DNA of 64,000 bases, taken from NCBI RefSeq assembly GCF_021497505.1, contig NZ_CP069349.1, positions 273,861-337,860 of the forward strand, written 5' to 3'. Made by a program: the position numbers and the translations under genes. The notes below the pieces were generated by a model. That model saw only the letters and a list, made by a program, of their open reading frames with translations. It was not told where the DNA came from and did no database searches. Below, piece after piece: positions 11,362 through 18,774 of the stretch (positions are counted from its first letter, which is position 1; each line of letters opens with the position of its first letter). The stretch is from Turicibacter sp. TJ11 (GTDB lineage: Bacteria > Bacillota_I > Bacilli_A > MOL361 > Turicibacteraceae).

Positions 11362-11469
11362 TTAGGGTGTAAAATAAAAAGATAGGTTCTGTTTTAAATA
11401 GGTGTTGATAATACAAAATTTTCGCATCATTCGCTTCATGGTCGATTGAAATGGTTTATGAGTAATTTT
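11362..11469 (-). pseudogene. Possible remnant of an IS3-family transposase (tentative)
   Basis: The 400-nt interval 11303-11712 has no intact gene. One minus-strand open stretch of 35 codons reads KPFQSTMKRMMRKFCIINTY. This resembles the segment SLKRIRRIMRKFDIICPHRK of the intact OrfB at 23122. It has no start context and stops early. If real, it is a short decayed piece of a related insertion sequence. The similarity is short and judged by eye only. Confidence 0.3.
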
Positions 11470-11712
11470 AATGGAGTGTCTACCTAACACTGACATAACT
11501 ATTTATATTTGTTCAAGTTATTGAACTTTTTAAATTCGAGCGTGAGTCTATCAAGATAAAAAAATCCTATGTTCTATCCCAAGCTAATTACACAGATTGT
11601 TCGGTTGCTTCCATTAGAACACGCACTGCCGCTTTTGTATAATAATAAATTGTTAATTTTTAGATAAAGATTTATAATATGATTAACAACAGAGTGAAGG
11701 GAGAGGATTGTA

Positions 11713-11934
11713 TTGAAATATATAAAACTATTATTAGTTTTTTTTCAAATTGTTACAGCGGTATCAGTAATAATGGGGTATCAAAACAATACTTCTATTA
11801 TGCTTCTTATATTAGCTCTATTAAATGCTATAAATGGATGGGAATGTTATCATAAGAACAAAATAGATAGTGTTATCCTATTTTTAACAGCACTTTTTGC
11901 AGGATTTGTTTCTATTTTTATCATGTTTTCTTAG
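11713..11934 (+). CDS. Small three-helix membrane protein (DUF3953-like)
   Basis: The 73-residue hydrophobic protein has predicted membrane segments at about residues 4-20, 26-41 and 51-71, with a short charged loop ECYHKNKIDS between the second and third. It starts with TTG after GGGAGAGG (spacing about 6). Length, hydrophobicity and the charged loop resemble small DUF3953 membrane proteins such as YczI, but I cannot confirm the family. A terminator-like hairpin at 12069 follows. It is flanked on both sides by non-coding sequence and is probably monocistronic. Function unknown. Confidence 0.6.
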   Translation: MKYIKLLLVFFQIVTAVSVIMGYQNNTSIMLLILALLNAINGWECYHKNKIDSVILFLTALFAGFVSIFIMFS

Positions 11935-12068
11935 AGGGAGCCTACAGCGGTATTACAATCTAACATGATGCTAATCACTATTTATCCAAGCAACTGATAG
12001 AAGAGAGGATAATGGTTAGAATAATTATTCAGTTAATGTAGAACTTAATGAAAGAATAACAGCATAAT

Positions 12069-12103
12069 AAAAAGTGTCCGATAAAATATAACGGTCGCTT
12101 TTA
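12069..12103 (+). terminator. Hairpin after the small membrane protein gene
   Basis: AAAAGTGTCCG pairs with CGGTCGCTTTT with one internal mismatch, and a T-rich stretch follows. It lies 135 nt after the small gene. Between 11935 and 12068 I see nothing else. Confidence 0.6.
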
Positions 12104-12192
12104 CTTTTAGAAAAATTTTATTAATATCAACATTACTTTAAAACAGGCCTGAAAGATAATCAATTTTTAAAAAATATTTTTAATAAAAGCTC

Positions 12193-12221
12193 TTGATTTT
12201 TAATAGGAGTTACCTTAAAAT
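12193..12221 (+). promoter_or_regulatory. Promoter of the T-box/ABC transporter operon
   Basis: TTGATT (12193-12198) and TAAAAT (12216-12221) are separated by 17 nt. Transcription would start about 25 nt before Stem I of the T-box leader. Confidence 0.65.
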
Positions 12222-12252
12222 GTAAATAACAATTTGATTTGAATAAATCCTT

Positions 12253-12491
12253 TGACGAAGAAAGTAGCCATAAATTCAACTGTTAAGCGAGCTAGTGTTG
12301 GTGTGAGTCTAGCCAGTTCTTATGTGTGAAACGCCCTTCTATGGAGATTATCACAAATATACAATGGTATAGAGTATGATAATTGGGTACTCCCCTTATT
12401 GAGCAGAGTGGATGCAAGATTATTTGTATCAATTAGAGTGGTAACGCGGTCAATAGGTCGTCTCTTATGTTTATAAGAGATGACTTTTTTT
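12253..12491 (+). promoter_or_regulatory. T-box riboswitch with complete Stem I, antiterminator and terminator
   Basis: Stem I starts at GACGAAGAAAGTAG. It contains an apical hairpin GCTAG/CTAGC below AGCGAG and TTGGTGTGAG, helices AACTG/CAGTT and CATAA/TTATG, and a specifier loop with 3' side TGTGAAACGCCC. The conserved T-box is AGAGTGGTAACGCGG (12435-12449). The terminator GTCGTCTCTTAT/ATAAGAGATGAC plus T-run is at 12457-12491. If the family pattern GAA-NNN holds, the specifier would be ACG (Thr), but the frame of that loop is not certain. The bulge TGGT predicts a tRNA with discriminator A. Confidence 0.9.
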
Positions 12492-12523
12492 ATAAACATA
12501 CTCACTTTGATCGATTCAAAAAC

Positions 12524-12589
12524 TTGTATCAATAAGAGTGGTACCGCGGTTTAAAGATCGCCTCTTAATGTAAAAGAGGCGGTCTTTTT
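12524..12589 (+). promoter_or_regulatory. Second T-box antiterminator/terminator module without its own Stem I
   Basis: TTGTATCAATAAGAGTGGTA at 12524 repeats TTGTATCAATTAGAGTGGTA at 12424 with a period of exactly 100 nt. The T-box AGAGTGGTACCGCGG (12535-12549) is closer to consensus than the first. TAAGAG can pair with CTCTTA as an antiterminator. The terminator GATCGCCTCTT/AAGAGGCGGTC with T-run follows. Only about 43 nt separate the first terminator from this T-box, too little for a Stem I. Both modules precede the transporter SBP gene, which begins at 12642. Confidence 0.85.
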
Positions 12590-12641
12590 ATTTGTCGAAA
12601 AAGGAAAATCAAATGTAAGAGAAATCGAGGAGGAGAAAATA

Positions 12642-13415
12642 ATGAAAAAATTATTAATGGTTTTATTACTCATGTTAGTTGGGGTTGTTGGTTGTGGTCA
12701 AGAGGGGATTACGGTCGAGGATATTCAAGATGAGGGAACTTTATTAGTTGGATTATCAGGAGACTATCCGCCATTTGAGTTCTTTAAAATGGTAGATGGA
12801 AAAGAAATGTTAGTTGGATTTGACGTCATGTTAGCTGAAAAAATTGCTGAGGAATTAGGGGTCGATGTTGAATTAAAAAATATGGATTTTGGAGGATTAG
12901 TAGGGGCACTACAATCTGGACAGTTAGATATGGTAATCTCAGGAATGAGTCCAAATGAAGAACGTCTAAAACAAGTTGATTTTTCAGATTTTTATCACAC
13001 AGGAGAAAATGCTGTTTTAGTTAGAGAATCAGAAGCGACTAATTATCAAACAGAAGCTGACTTAAAAGATATTAAAATCGGAACACAGTTAGGAAGTATT
13101 CAAACACCAATCGCAGCTTCTTTTACATCAGAAGTTAAAGAGTTAGCGACGACACAATCAATCGCGTTAGAGTTAAGTAACGGAAATGTGGATGCGGTTA
13201 TTTTAGGAAAAGATATTGCTAATCGTTATGCTGAAGAATTTGATAATGTTGTCGTATCTGGAATTGTCGTGAAATCAGAAGAATCAATGGCAGTCGCTCT
13301 GCCTAAAGGATCTGAAGAATTAGTCGCAAAAGTTAATACGTTAATTGCTTCATTAAAATCAGATGGAACATTAGATCGCATGTTAGAAGAAGCGATGAAA
13401 CTTGCTAATGAATAA
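12642..13415 (+). CDS. Amino-acid ABC transporter substrate-binding lipoprotein
   Basis: This is a family-3 extracellular solute-binding protein of 257 residues, anchored by a lipoprotein signal (lipobox VVGC, Cys18). It delivers a polar amino acid to the permease and ATPase encoded next. Typical motifs are GTLLVGLSGDYPPFEF at the start of the mature domain, GFDVMLAEKIAEELG, and SGMSPNEERLKQVDFSD with the carboxylate-binding Arg. GAGGAGGAG precedes the ATG. The T-box leader implies induction when one tRNA is uncharged, so the substrate is probably that amino acid or a precursor. Which one is not settled by the sequence. Confidence 0.92.
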   Translation: MKKLLMVLLLMLVGVVGCGQEGITVEDIQDEGTLLVGLSGDYPPFEFFKMVDGKEMLVGFDVMLAEKIAEELGVDVELKNMDFGGLVGALQSGQLDMVISGMSPNEERLKQVDFSDFYHTGENAVLVRESEATNYQTEADLKDIKIGTQLGSIQTPIAASFTSEVKELATTQSIALELSNGNVDAVILGKDIANRYAEEFDNVVVSGIVVKSEESMAVALPKGSEELVAKVNTLIASLKSDGTLDRMLEEAMKLANE

Positions 13416-13446
13416 ATAAAGAATATGAATTAAAGTAGGTGAAGAG

Positions 13447-14130
13447 ATGTTTGATTTTATTACAGATTATTATCCAATGTTTTTAAAGGGATCAGGAATG
13501 ACTATCCTATTAGCCCTTTTAACAGTTATTTTTGGAACATTAATTGGAGTGTTAATTTCTATTACAAGATTTAATAATAAAGGAATCCTTGGAAAAGGAT
13601 TTAACAAATTAGCAGATGTTTATATTGCCTTTTTCCGAGGAACGCCTTTAATGATTCAGTTATTTATTTTTTGGTTTGGGATTCCACAGTTGTTTCATAT
13701 TCGTCTTAAGCCAGTCGGACCTATCTCAGCAGAGTTTATTGTTGGCGCTATTGCATTAGCTATTAATTCAGGAGCTTATGTCGCTGAAATCTTTAGAGCC
13801 GGAATTCAAGCGGTTGATAAAGGTCAAATGGAAGCGGGACGTTCACTTGGGTTAAGTGAAAAACAAACGTTAAAGCACATTATCCTACCACAAGCGATTA
13901 AAAATATCTTACCTGCACTAGGGAATGAGTTTGTTGTAATTATTAAGGAATCAGCCATTGTTTCAGTTATTGGACTAGCTGATTTAATGTACAATGCAGA
14001 TAAAGTGACGGCAGCAACATTTAATGCATTTGGGGTTTACATCGTTGCCGCTATCATCTACTTTATTTTAACCTCACTTTGTTCAAAGCTAGTATCAATG
14101 TTTGAAAGGAGACTAAATCAAGATGCTTAA
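13447..14130 (+). CDS. Amino-acid ABC transporter permease (HisM/GlnP type)
   Basis: The 227-residue integral membrane protein has about five membrane segments. The N-terminal segment contains the family motif [20 protein letters not shown]. The EAA loop reads [19 protein letters not shown] followed by [20 protein letters not shown], which docks onto the ATPase. [16 protein letters not shown] is also typical of polar amino-acid permeases. It lies 31 nt after the binding-protein gene, and its end overlaps the ATPase gene by 8 nt, so the two are coupled. It probably forms a homodimer, as only one permease gene is present. Confidence 0.93.
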   Translation: MFDFITDYYPMFLKGSGMTILLALLTVIFGTLIGVLISITRFNNKGILGKGFNKLADVYIAFFRGTPLMIQLFIFWFGIPQLFHIRLKPVGPISAEFIVGAIALAINSGAYVAEIFRAGIQAVDKGQMEAGRSLGLSEKQTLKHIILPQAIKNILPALGNEFVVIIKESAIVSVIGLADLMYNADKVTAATFNAFGVYIVAAIIYFILTSLCSKLVSMFERRLNQDA

Positions 14131-14845
14131 AATTCATCAATTATCAAAATTCTTTAATGGAAAACAAATTTTAAAATCAATTGATTTAGAAATCAAAGAA
14201 GGTGAGATTGTTACCATTATTGGCCCATCAGGTTCAGGGAAATCAACTTTATTGCGTTGTATGAATTTATTAGAAGTTCCGGAAGAAGGACAAGTTATAT
14301 TTGAAGGAACTGATTTATTAAATCCTAAAACAAATTTAAATGAAATTCGTGAACACATTGGAATGGTCTTTCAAAATTTTAATCTCTTTCCAAATAAAAC
14401 GGTCGGAGAGAATATTACGTTAGCTTTAAAATTATTAAAAAAGCTAGATGAAAAGTCTGCTCGTCAAATTGCTTTAGATTTACTGACACGCGTTGGATTA
14501 GCGGATAAAATCGATATGTATCCTGCTAAATTATCAGGGGGACAAAAACAACGTGTGGCTATTGCACGTTCATTAGCATTAAATCCTAAGTTAATGTTAT
14601 TTGATGAACCAACATCAGCACTTGATCCTGAAATGGTTAAAGAGGTTTTAGAAGTCATGAAAGAATTAGGTGAAAGTGGCATGACGATGGTTATTGTAAC
14701 TCATGAAATGAATTTTGCTAGAAATGTAGCAACACGTGCTATTTTCATTGATCAAGGCCAAGTTCTTGAAGATACAACGCCTGAAGCGTTATTTACTCAA
14801 CCAACACACACACGTACAAAAGAGTTTTTAGATAAAATCTTATAA
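14123..14845 (+). CDS. Amino-acid ABC transporter ATP-binding protein
   Basis: The 240-residue ATPase energises uptake at the cytoplasmic face. Visible motifs are Walker [11 protein letters not shown]-loop [13 protein letters not shown], signature [15 protein letters not shown], Walker [15 protein letters not shown] and H-loop [11 protein letters not shown]. All catalytic residues are present. The ATG lies inside the 3' end of the permease gene, after GAAAGGAG. It is the third and last gene of the T-box operon and is followed directly by a strong terminator. Confidence 0.96.
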   Translation: MLKIHQLSKFFNGKQILKSIDLEIKEGEIVTIIGPSGSGKSTLLRCMNLLEVPEEGQVIFEGTDLLNPKTNLNEIREHIGMVFQNFNLFPNKTVGENITLALKLLKKLDEKSARQIALDLLTRVGLADKIDMYPAKLSGGQKQRVAIARSLALNPKLMLFDEPTSALDPEMVKEVLEVMKELGESGMTMVIVTHEMNFARNVATRAIFIDQGQVLEDTTPEALFTQPTHTRTKEFLDKIL

Positions 14846-14850
14846 CTAAA

Positions 14851-14877
14851 AATCACTAGTTTAACTAGTGATTTTTT
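14851..14877 (+). terminator. ABC transporter operon terminator
   Basis: AATCACTAGT-TTA-ACTAGTGATT followed by T residues lies 5 nt after the ATPase stop. Confidence 0.92.
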
Positions 14878-14914
14878 ATGTGCTATAATAAAGTTTGTTT
14901 TAGGAGGAATGACG

Positions 14915-15898
14915 ATGAATGTTAATGAGATGAGAGAGGTTTTAAAGTATTATTTTGAGGGAGACTGTCAAATTCATCAGGGAGCGAGTGGAATGAATAA
15001 CTTAACTCGGTTCATTGAATGGAATGAAAAAAAGTATGTCTTAAGAATTTATCAAAATCATAATGATGAAGCGTTAGTCAAGGTTGAACAAAAGGTTTTA
15101 AGTAGGATTAAGGGTGTGCCCGTTCCTGTATTAGTTCCAACCATAAAAGGAGAATATGTTGTTAACTACCATGGTCAGCTAGCTGTATTATTTGAATATC
15201 AAGAAGGTGTTAACTTAAAATTAGAGCGATTAGAACAGTATAAGAATTATGGCGAAATGGTTGGACGATTGAGTCAGGCATTATCAAAATTAGAAAACGA
15301 AAAGCAAGGTTATTTACCTTACTATGAATTAGATAAAGCCTATCCTAATCATGAAATCGAGGCTTTTTGTCAGATGCCTGATGAAGCGTTTAAAGATTTA
15401 CGTGATGAGTTGAAGATCGTAGAAGCGTGTTACGTTGAATGGAAACAGATTAGAGACGAGTTAGCTAAATTACCAAAACAACTGATTCATGGAGACATTA
15501 ATTCCTCTAATTTATTGATGAATGATCAGGGAATGATTTCACGTATTTTAGATTTTGAGTTTGTGACAAAAGATTTACGTGTGATGGAAATTGCTATTTG
15601 TTTATCAGAAATACTGTACGAAGGAAAAGATGAAATTTGGCCTAAACTCGAAGCCTTTATGGAAGGCTTAAGAGGTAGTGTAGAACTAACGAATGAAGAA
15701 ATGATATATTTACCCTCATTAATTTTATTACGTCGATTAGACGTTGTTTTACATTTTATTACCCGTTATCGATGTGATATTTCCTCGGAAATTGCCGGAA
15801 AAACAGAGTATTTACGAAAGCAAATTTTAAAATTAGTTGATCAATGGTCATGGATGAATGAAAACAAAGAAGCATTTGTTCAGTTAGTAAAAAATTAG
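14915..15898 (+). CDS. APH-fold (phosphotransferase) small-molecule kinase
   Basis: This 327-residue protein belongs to the aminoglycoside-phosphotransferase/choline-kinase fold. ASGMNNLTRFIEWNEKKYVL matches the N-lobe with its ATP-binding lysine. LPKQLIHGDINSSNLL carries the catalytic Asp motif HGDxxxxN. ISRILDFEF supplies the metal-binding Asp. Family members phosphorylate homoserine, choline, thiamine or other alcohols, and the substrate cannot be told here. GGAGG lies 7 nt before the ATG at 14915; the ATG at 14909 is only 1 nt from it and is rejected. A TATAAT at 14884 suggests its own promoter. Confidence 0.82.
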   Translation: MNVNEMREVLKYYFEGDCQIHQGASGMNNLTRFIEWNEKKYVLRIYQNHNDEALVKVEQKVLSRIKGVPVPVLVPTIKGEYVVNYHGQLAVLFEYQEGVNLKLERLEQYKNYGEMVGRLSQALSKLENEKQGYLPYYELDKAYPNHEIEAFCQMPDEAFKDLRDELKIVEACYVEWKQIRDELAKLPKQLIHGDINSSNLLMNDQGMISRILDFEFVTKDLRVMEIAICLSEILYEGKDEIWPKLEAFMEGLRGSVELTNEEMIYLPSLILLRRLDVVLHFITRYRCDISSEIAGKTEYLRKQILKLVDQWSWMNENKEAFVQLVKN

Positions 15899-15995
15899 AT
15901 GATTAAGGAATTCCTAACTTTTTTTAAGAAATAAGAAGTTAAATTAATTGATTATGAGGGAAGAGTTAGAAAATTTTTATAACGTGTCATGAATC

Positions 15996-16035
15996 AAAAA
16001 AGAAGTTGTATGCCATTAAATACAACTTCTTTTTT
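15996..16035 (+). terminator. Strong hairpin terminator
   Basis: AAAAAAGAAGTTGTA pairs with TACAACTTCTTTTTT around a 10-nt loop and ends in a T-run. It lies about 100 nt after the APH-fold kinase gene and could work in both directions. Confidence 0.88.
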
Positions 16036-16090
16036 AGTAATTAGTTGACTATTATTGTTTTAAAAATGAAAATATTATGTAAAACTTTAT

Positions 16091-16118
16091 AGAAAGCGTT
16101 TTTATTTAATGTTATAAT
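16091..16118 (+). promoter_or_regulatory. cre-like site overlapping a -10 element upstream of the orphan response regulator
   Basis: AGAAAGCGTTTTTA (16091-16104) matches the cre consensus WGWAARCGYTWWCW at 13 of 14 positions. A TATAAT lies at 16113-16118. No good -35 is visible. CcpA binding here would place the downstream regulator under carbon catabolite control; this is inferred from the motif alone. Confidence 0.5.
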
Positions 16119-16349
16119 GAAAAAGAAATAAATAGATGATGATTGGGTAGATGGTTGATTTATTACATGATAAATAGGCTGCGTAAGGGGAAATCACCAT
16201 CAAAGCAAATAGAAGATAAGTGTGATTAACAATGTCTATCGATGTTTAACATCTACGATGTGGAGCATCAATGAATGTTAGTCACTGTCATGAAGGAACG
16301 GTAGTCATCATTAAGATAGTGAAACAAAATGAACTAGGGGGAATATCCT
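16119..16349 (+). other. Long untranslated leader of the response-regulator gene
   Basis: About 230 nt separate the candidate -10 from the TTG start. I see no credible gene in it. It contains several GATG/CATC inverted pairs (for example GATGTTTAACATC near 16253), so the leader RNA is probably structured. I do not recognise a known riboswitch class. Confidence 0.4.
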
Positions 16350-17555
16350 TTGTTAAAGATCTTAATTGTCGATGATGAACAAGTTGTTCATGTGAATTTA
16401 GAAAATCTTTTAAACTCGAGAGTGTGTGATTTTGAGATTGTAGCAACGTGTAAAAATGAACTTGACGCAATGGAAGTCATGAACAAGCAGTCAATCGATT
16501 TACTTTTAATCAGTATCTCTTATGATTTAAGCTTAGTCGAAGAAGTTAAGCAAAGAGGATATGACACAAAAGTCATGATAATCAGTCAGCAAGATGATTA
16601 TGAAATGATCAATCAAATGTTAAAGTGGGGACTAGATGATTATCTTAAAAACAGTGTGACTGAAGAAGAGGTCCTCTTAGTCATCAATCACGTTTTTAAA
16701 GAGTTACAAAAGCAGCAGATAGAACAAAGAAAATCAGAGAATTTTAGATTAGGACGTCAAACCTTTTTAATGGCTATTCTTACAGGAAAAGTTTATTATA
16801 GCGATGATGAATTAAATCATTATACTAAACTTTATCAGCTTTTCGACCCACAGTTTAGCCTGTTTGAACTGAGATTTTTTAATGCAATTGATTCACAGCC
16901 GTTCATTAAGATCGAGTGTCTGATGAAGCGATATTTAAGAAACTACGATTATGATATGGTTCGTTTAATTAATGATAAAATACTCATCATCATTTATGAA
17001 TCTACACAACTTAAAAATCATGAATTAATGGATGATTGGCTTCACTTGATTCAGAAGATTAGAAAGAATATTGAAGCTGATTTACAAATTTCTAAACGTT
17101 TTATAGTTGACTCTATTTCAAAGTTAAAGCAGTGTAAAGTATTAGGTCAATACAGCTCGTCAAAGGAGTTTTTAGCAATCCATCCAACCTTAAATTTTTC
17201 CCATTATCGAACGGAGATTCAAACAGTTTTAAATTATATTCATGAGCATTATCAAGAGCGAATTACGCTTCAACAATTGGCGATTCAAGCTTGTTTACAT
17301 GAAGCTTATTTAAGTCGCTTGTTTAAGCGGGAGACTAAAAAAACAATTAATAGTTACATTAATGAATTACGAGTCTATAAAGCTAAAGAGTTATTAAAAA
17401 CTCCAAATATTATGATAAAAGAAGTGGCACAGTTAGTAGGAATTCATGATCAGCTGTATTTTAATCGCGTCTTTAAAAAGTTTTGTGGGGAAAATCCAAC
17501 TCAGTATCAAGAACGAATTCAAAAAAATGAGTTTCAGTCTTTTAGTTTCAAGTGA
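16350..17555 (+). CDS. Orphan YesN-type response regulator with AraC DNA-binding domain and a degenerate receiver
   Basis: The 401-residue protein has an N-terminal receiver (about 1-120), a middle region, and a C-terminal double-HTH AraC domain (about 295-395: ITLQQLAIQACLHEAYLSRL and IKEVAQLVGIHDQLYFNRVF). The receiver keeps the acidic pair Asp8-Asp9, the Ser of VMIISQQDD and the Lys of DYLKNSV. The phospho-acceptor position in IDLLLISIS is Ser55, not Asp. No histidine kinase gene is adjacent. It is read from TTG after GGGGG (spacing 8). It probably works without classical phosphorylation. Target genes are unknown. Confidence 0.85.
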   Translation: MLKILIVDDEQVVHVNLENLLNSRVCDFEIVATCKNELDAMEVMNKQSIDLLLISISYDLSLVEEVKQRGYDTKVMIISQQDDYEMINQMLKWGLDDYLKNSVTEEEVLLVINHVFKELQKQQIEQRKSENFRLGRQTFLMAILTGKVYYSDDELNHYTKLYQLFDPQFSLFELRFFNAIDSQPFIKIECLMKRYLRNYDYDMVRLINDKILIIIYESTQLKNHELMDDWLHLIQKIRKNIEADLQISKRFIVDSISKLKQCKVLGQYSSSKEFLAIHPTLNFSHYRTEIQTVLNYIHEHYQERITLQQLAIQACLHEAYLSRLFKRETKKTINSYINELRVYKAKELLKTPNIMIKEVAQLVGIHDQLYFNRVFKKFCGENPTQYQERIQKNEFQSFSFK

Positions 17556-17571
17556 CTTTGGTAATAGATAT

Positions 17572-17613
17572 AAGGCCAGATTTATTTTACGTAAATAAAA
17601 TGAATCTGGCCTT
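17572..17613 (+). repeat. 42-bp near-perfect palindrome
   Basis: AAGGCCAGATT at 17572-17582 is mirrored by AATCTGGCCTT at 17603-17613, and the inner part (ATTTTA, TAAAAT) also pairs. No T-run follows on either strand. It lies 16 nt after the response-regulator stop, so it could be a weak terminator or a protein-binding site. Confidence 0.7.
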
Positions 17614-17810
17614 ACGTATTTAGTAAATAAATTGGATTAAAAGAAATGATTAAAGTACTTTAAATCAGATTAAGGCGCTTTGAATGAACGTTCAAAGCTT
17701 TAATGATAAGCATACAATGATAGCAGTCGTCTTTGTTATAAGATGTTACGCTGAATAATAGACTTTAATAGAGGATGATGTGAGTTAATGAAAATAAGAG
17801 GAGAATAAAG

Positions 17811-18182
17811 ATGAATAATAATAAAGGATTAGCGAATTCGATTATCATTCTTGCTTGTACAATCGTGGTTGGTTCATCGATAATTGCGCTGAAGTTACCG
17901 GTGACGATTAATCTGCCTTCAATTGAGACAAAGGAAAGTCATCAAGTGTTACGAATTGATGAAGCAGCCGATTATCTTCGATTATCAGAAGAGCAAATCA
18001 TTCGAATGATCAATATTGAAAGAAGAACCTTGGAAAAAGACGGTGTTTTTTCAGGTGTCATGTTTCCGTATTTTAAAGTTGATGATGAGTACTATTTTTC
18101 TAAAGCACAATTAGATGAGTGGATAAAAGAAGCCGCAATTGAGCAAGTAGAATATCATACATCTGAAGTATGGATGAAATAG
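17811..18182 (+). CDS. Membrane-anchored protein with an excisionase/MerR-like HTH (HTH_17-like)
   Basis: The 123-residue product has one N-terminal membrane segment at about residues 9-27. After a short linker follows IDEAADYLRLSEEQIIRMI, which fits the HTH_17 excisionase-type helix-turn-helix, and then YFKVDDEYYFSKAQLDEWIK, the matching wing and third helix. Such domains normally bind DNA in the cytoplasm. Here the domain is tethered to the membrane, and with a simple signal-anchor topology it would face outward. The ATG follows GAGGAG. A terminator closes the gene. Function unknown. Confidence 0.7.
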   Translation: MNNNKGLANSIIILACTIVVGSSIIALKLPVTINLPSIETKESHQVLRIDEAADYLRLSEEQIIRMINIERRTLEKDGVFSGVMFPYFKVDDEYYFSKAQLDEWIKEAAIEQVEYHTSEVWMK

Positions 18183-18205
18183 AGAATCAGGTTTTTAAAT
18201 TTGTT

Positions 18206-18247
18206 AATGTCATTTAGAAAGAAATCATCATTTCTAAATGACATTTT
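18206..18247 (+). terminator. Terminator of the membrane-anchored HTH gene
   Basis: AATGTCATTTAGAAA pairs with TTTCTAAATGACATT around a 10-nt loop and is followed by T residues. Confidence 0.87.
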
Positions 18248-18366
18248 TAATGGAGATCCATATCCTCTTGTTTTAAACATTACGTCTAACGAAAGCAGGT
18301 ACTAGGATTAAAAATAATGATTTTCTTTAAAAGGGCTTAAAGTCATGATGAAAAATCATTTTTTTG

Positions 18367-18394
18367 TTGGAAAATGTAGTTTTTAGAGTATAAT
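18367..18394 (+). promoter_or_regulatory. Candidate vegetative promoter
   Basis: TTGGAA (18367-18372) and TATAAT (18389-18394) are separated by 16 nt. It lies about 80 nt upstream of the small gene at 18476. Confidence 0.6.
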
Positions 18395-18475
18395 TGTAGG
18401 TGAGATGAAAGGATGATTCAAAGTCTCTTTCATATAAGGATGGGTAAAAGAATATTAAGGGAGAGTGTCAGGTAG

Positions 18476-18592
18476 GTGCAACGAAAAATCGAATATAAGT
18501 ATGAAGAACGCATGAGTGCAGGCGATATGATTAGAAATATGGTGACGATTGGATTAGTCGTAGCGGTTATGTTTCACTTCGTGATTCAATAA
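18476..18592 (+). CDS. Small 38-residue membrane protein
   Basis: A GTG-started frame encodes an amphipathic, charged N-half (QRKIEYKYEERMSAGDMI) followed by one hydrophobic segment (VTIGLVVAVMFHFVI) and an immediate stop. It is bracketed by a TTGGAA/TATAAT promoter and a hairpin terminator 4 nt after the stop, the layout of a genuine small gene. AAGGGAG lies 12 nt upstream, a little far. A later in-frame ATG at 18512 is an alternative start. No family is recognised. Small tail-anchored proteins of this shape often modulate membrane complexes, but nothing here points to a partner. Confidence 0.55.
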   Translation: MQRKIEYKYEERMSAGDMIRNMVTIGLVVAVMFHFVIQ

Positions 18593-18595
18593 ATA

Positions 18596-18632
18596 AAAAG
18601 GATGATTCTCAATTTAAGAGATCATCTTTTTT
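18596..18632 (+). terminator. Terminator of the 38-residue gene
   Basis: AAAAAGGATGATTCTC pairs with GAGATCATCTTTTTT with one bulged T and ends in a T-run. Confidence 0.8.
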
Positions 18633-18774
18633 ATTAGGATATTTAATAAGCGGGAAATAAAGAAGTAAAAGAGAGGTTTAAAATCATGAGGATTTGTTTA
18701 AAAAGACTAACCAATCCATAGGCGATCACATAAGATAAACTAGATAGAAGGTCTAAGTGAAGGAGGGATAGGGG

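Noticed and set aside
12320-12532. Minus-strand 70-codon frame across the T-box leader
   Set aside because: The stretch is explained by the two T-box modules and the frame has no start context.
16119-16349. Possible riboswitch in the 230-nt leader of the response regulator
   Set aside because: I tried to match it to c-di-GMP and other common classes and found none of their conserved cores.
16274-16378. 34-codon frame beginning MNVSHCHEGTVV that overlaps the response-regulator start
   Set aside because: No ribosome site and it runs out of frame through a well-supported gene start.
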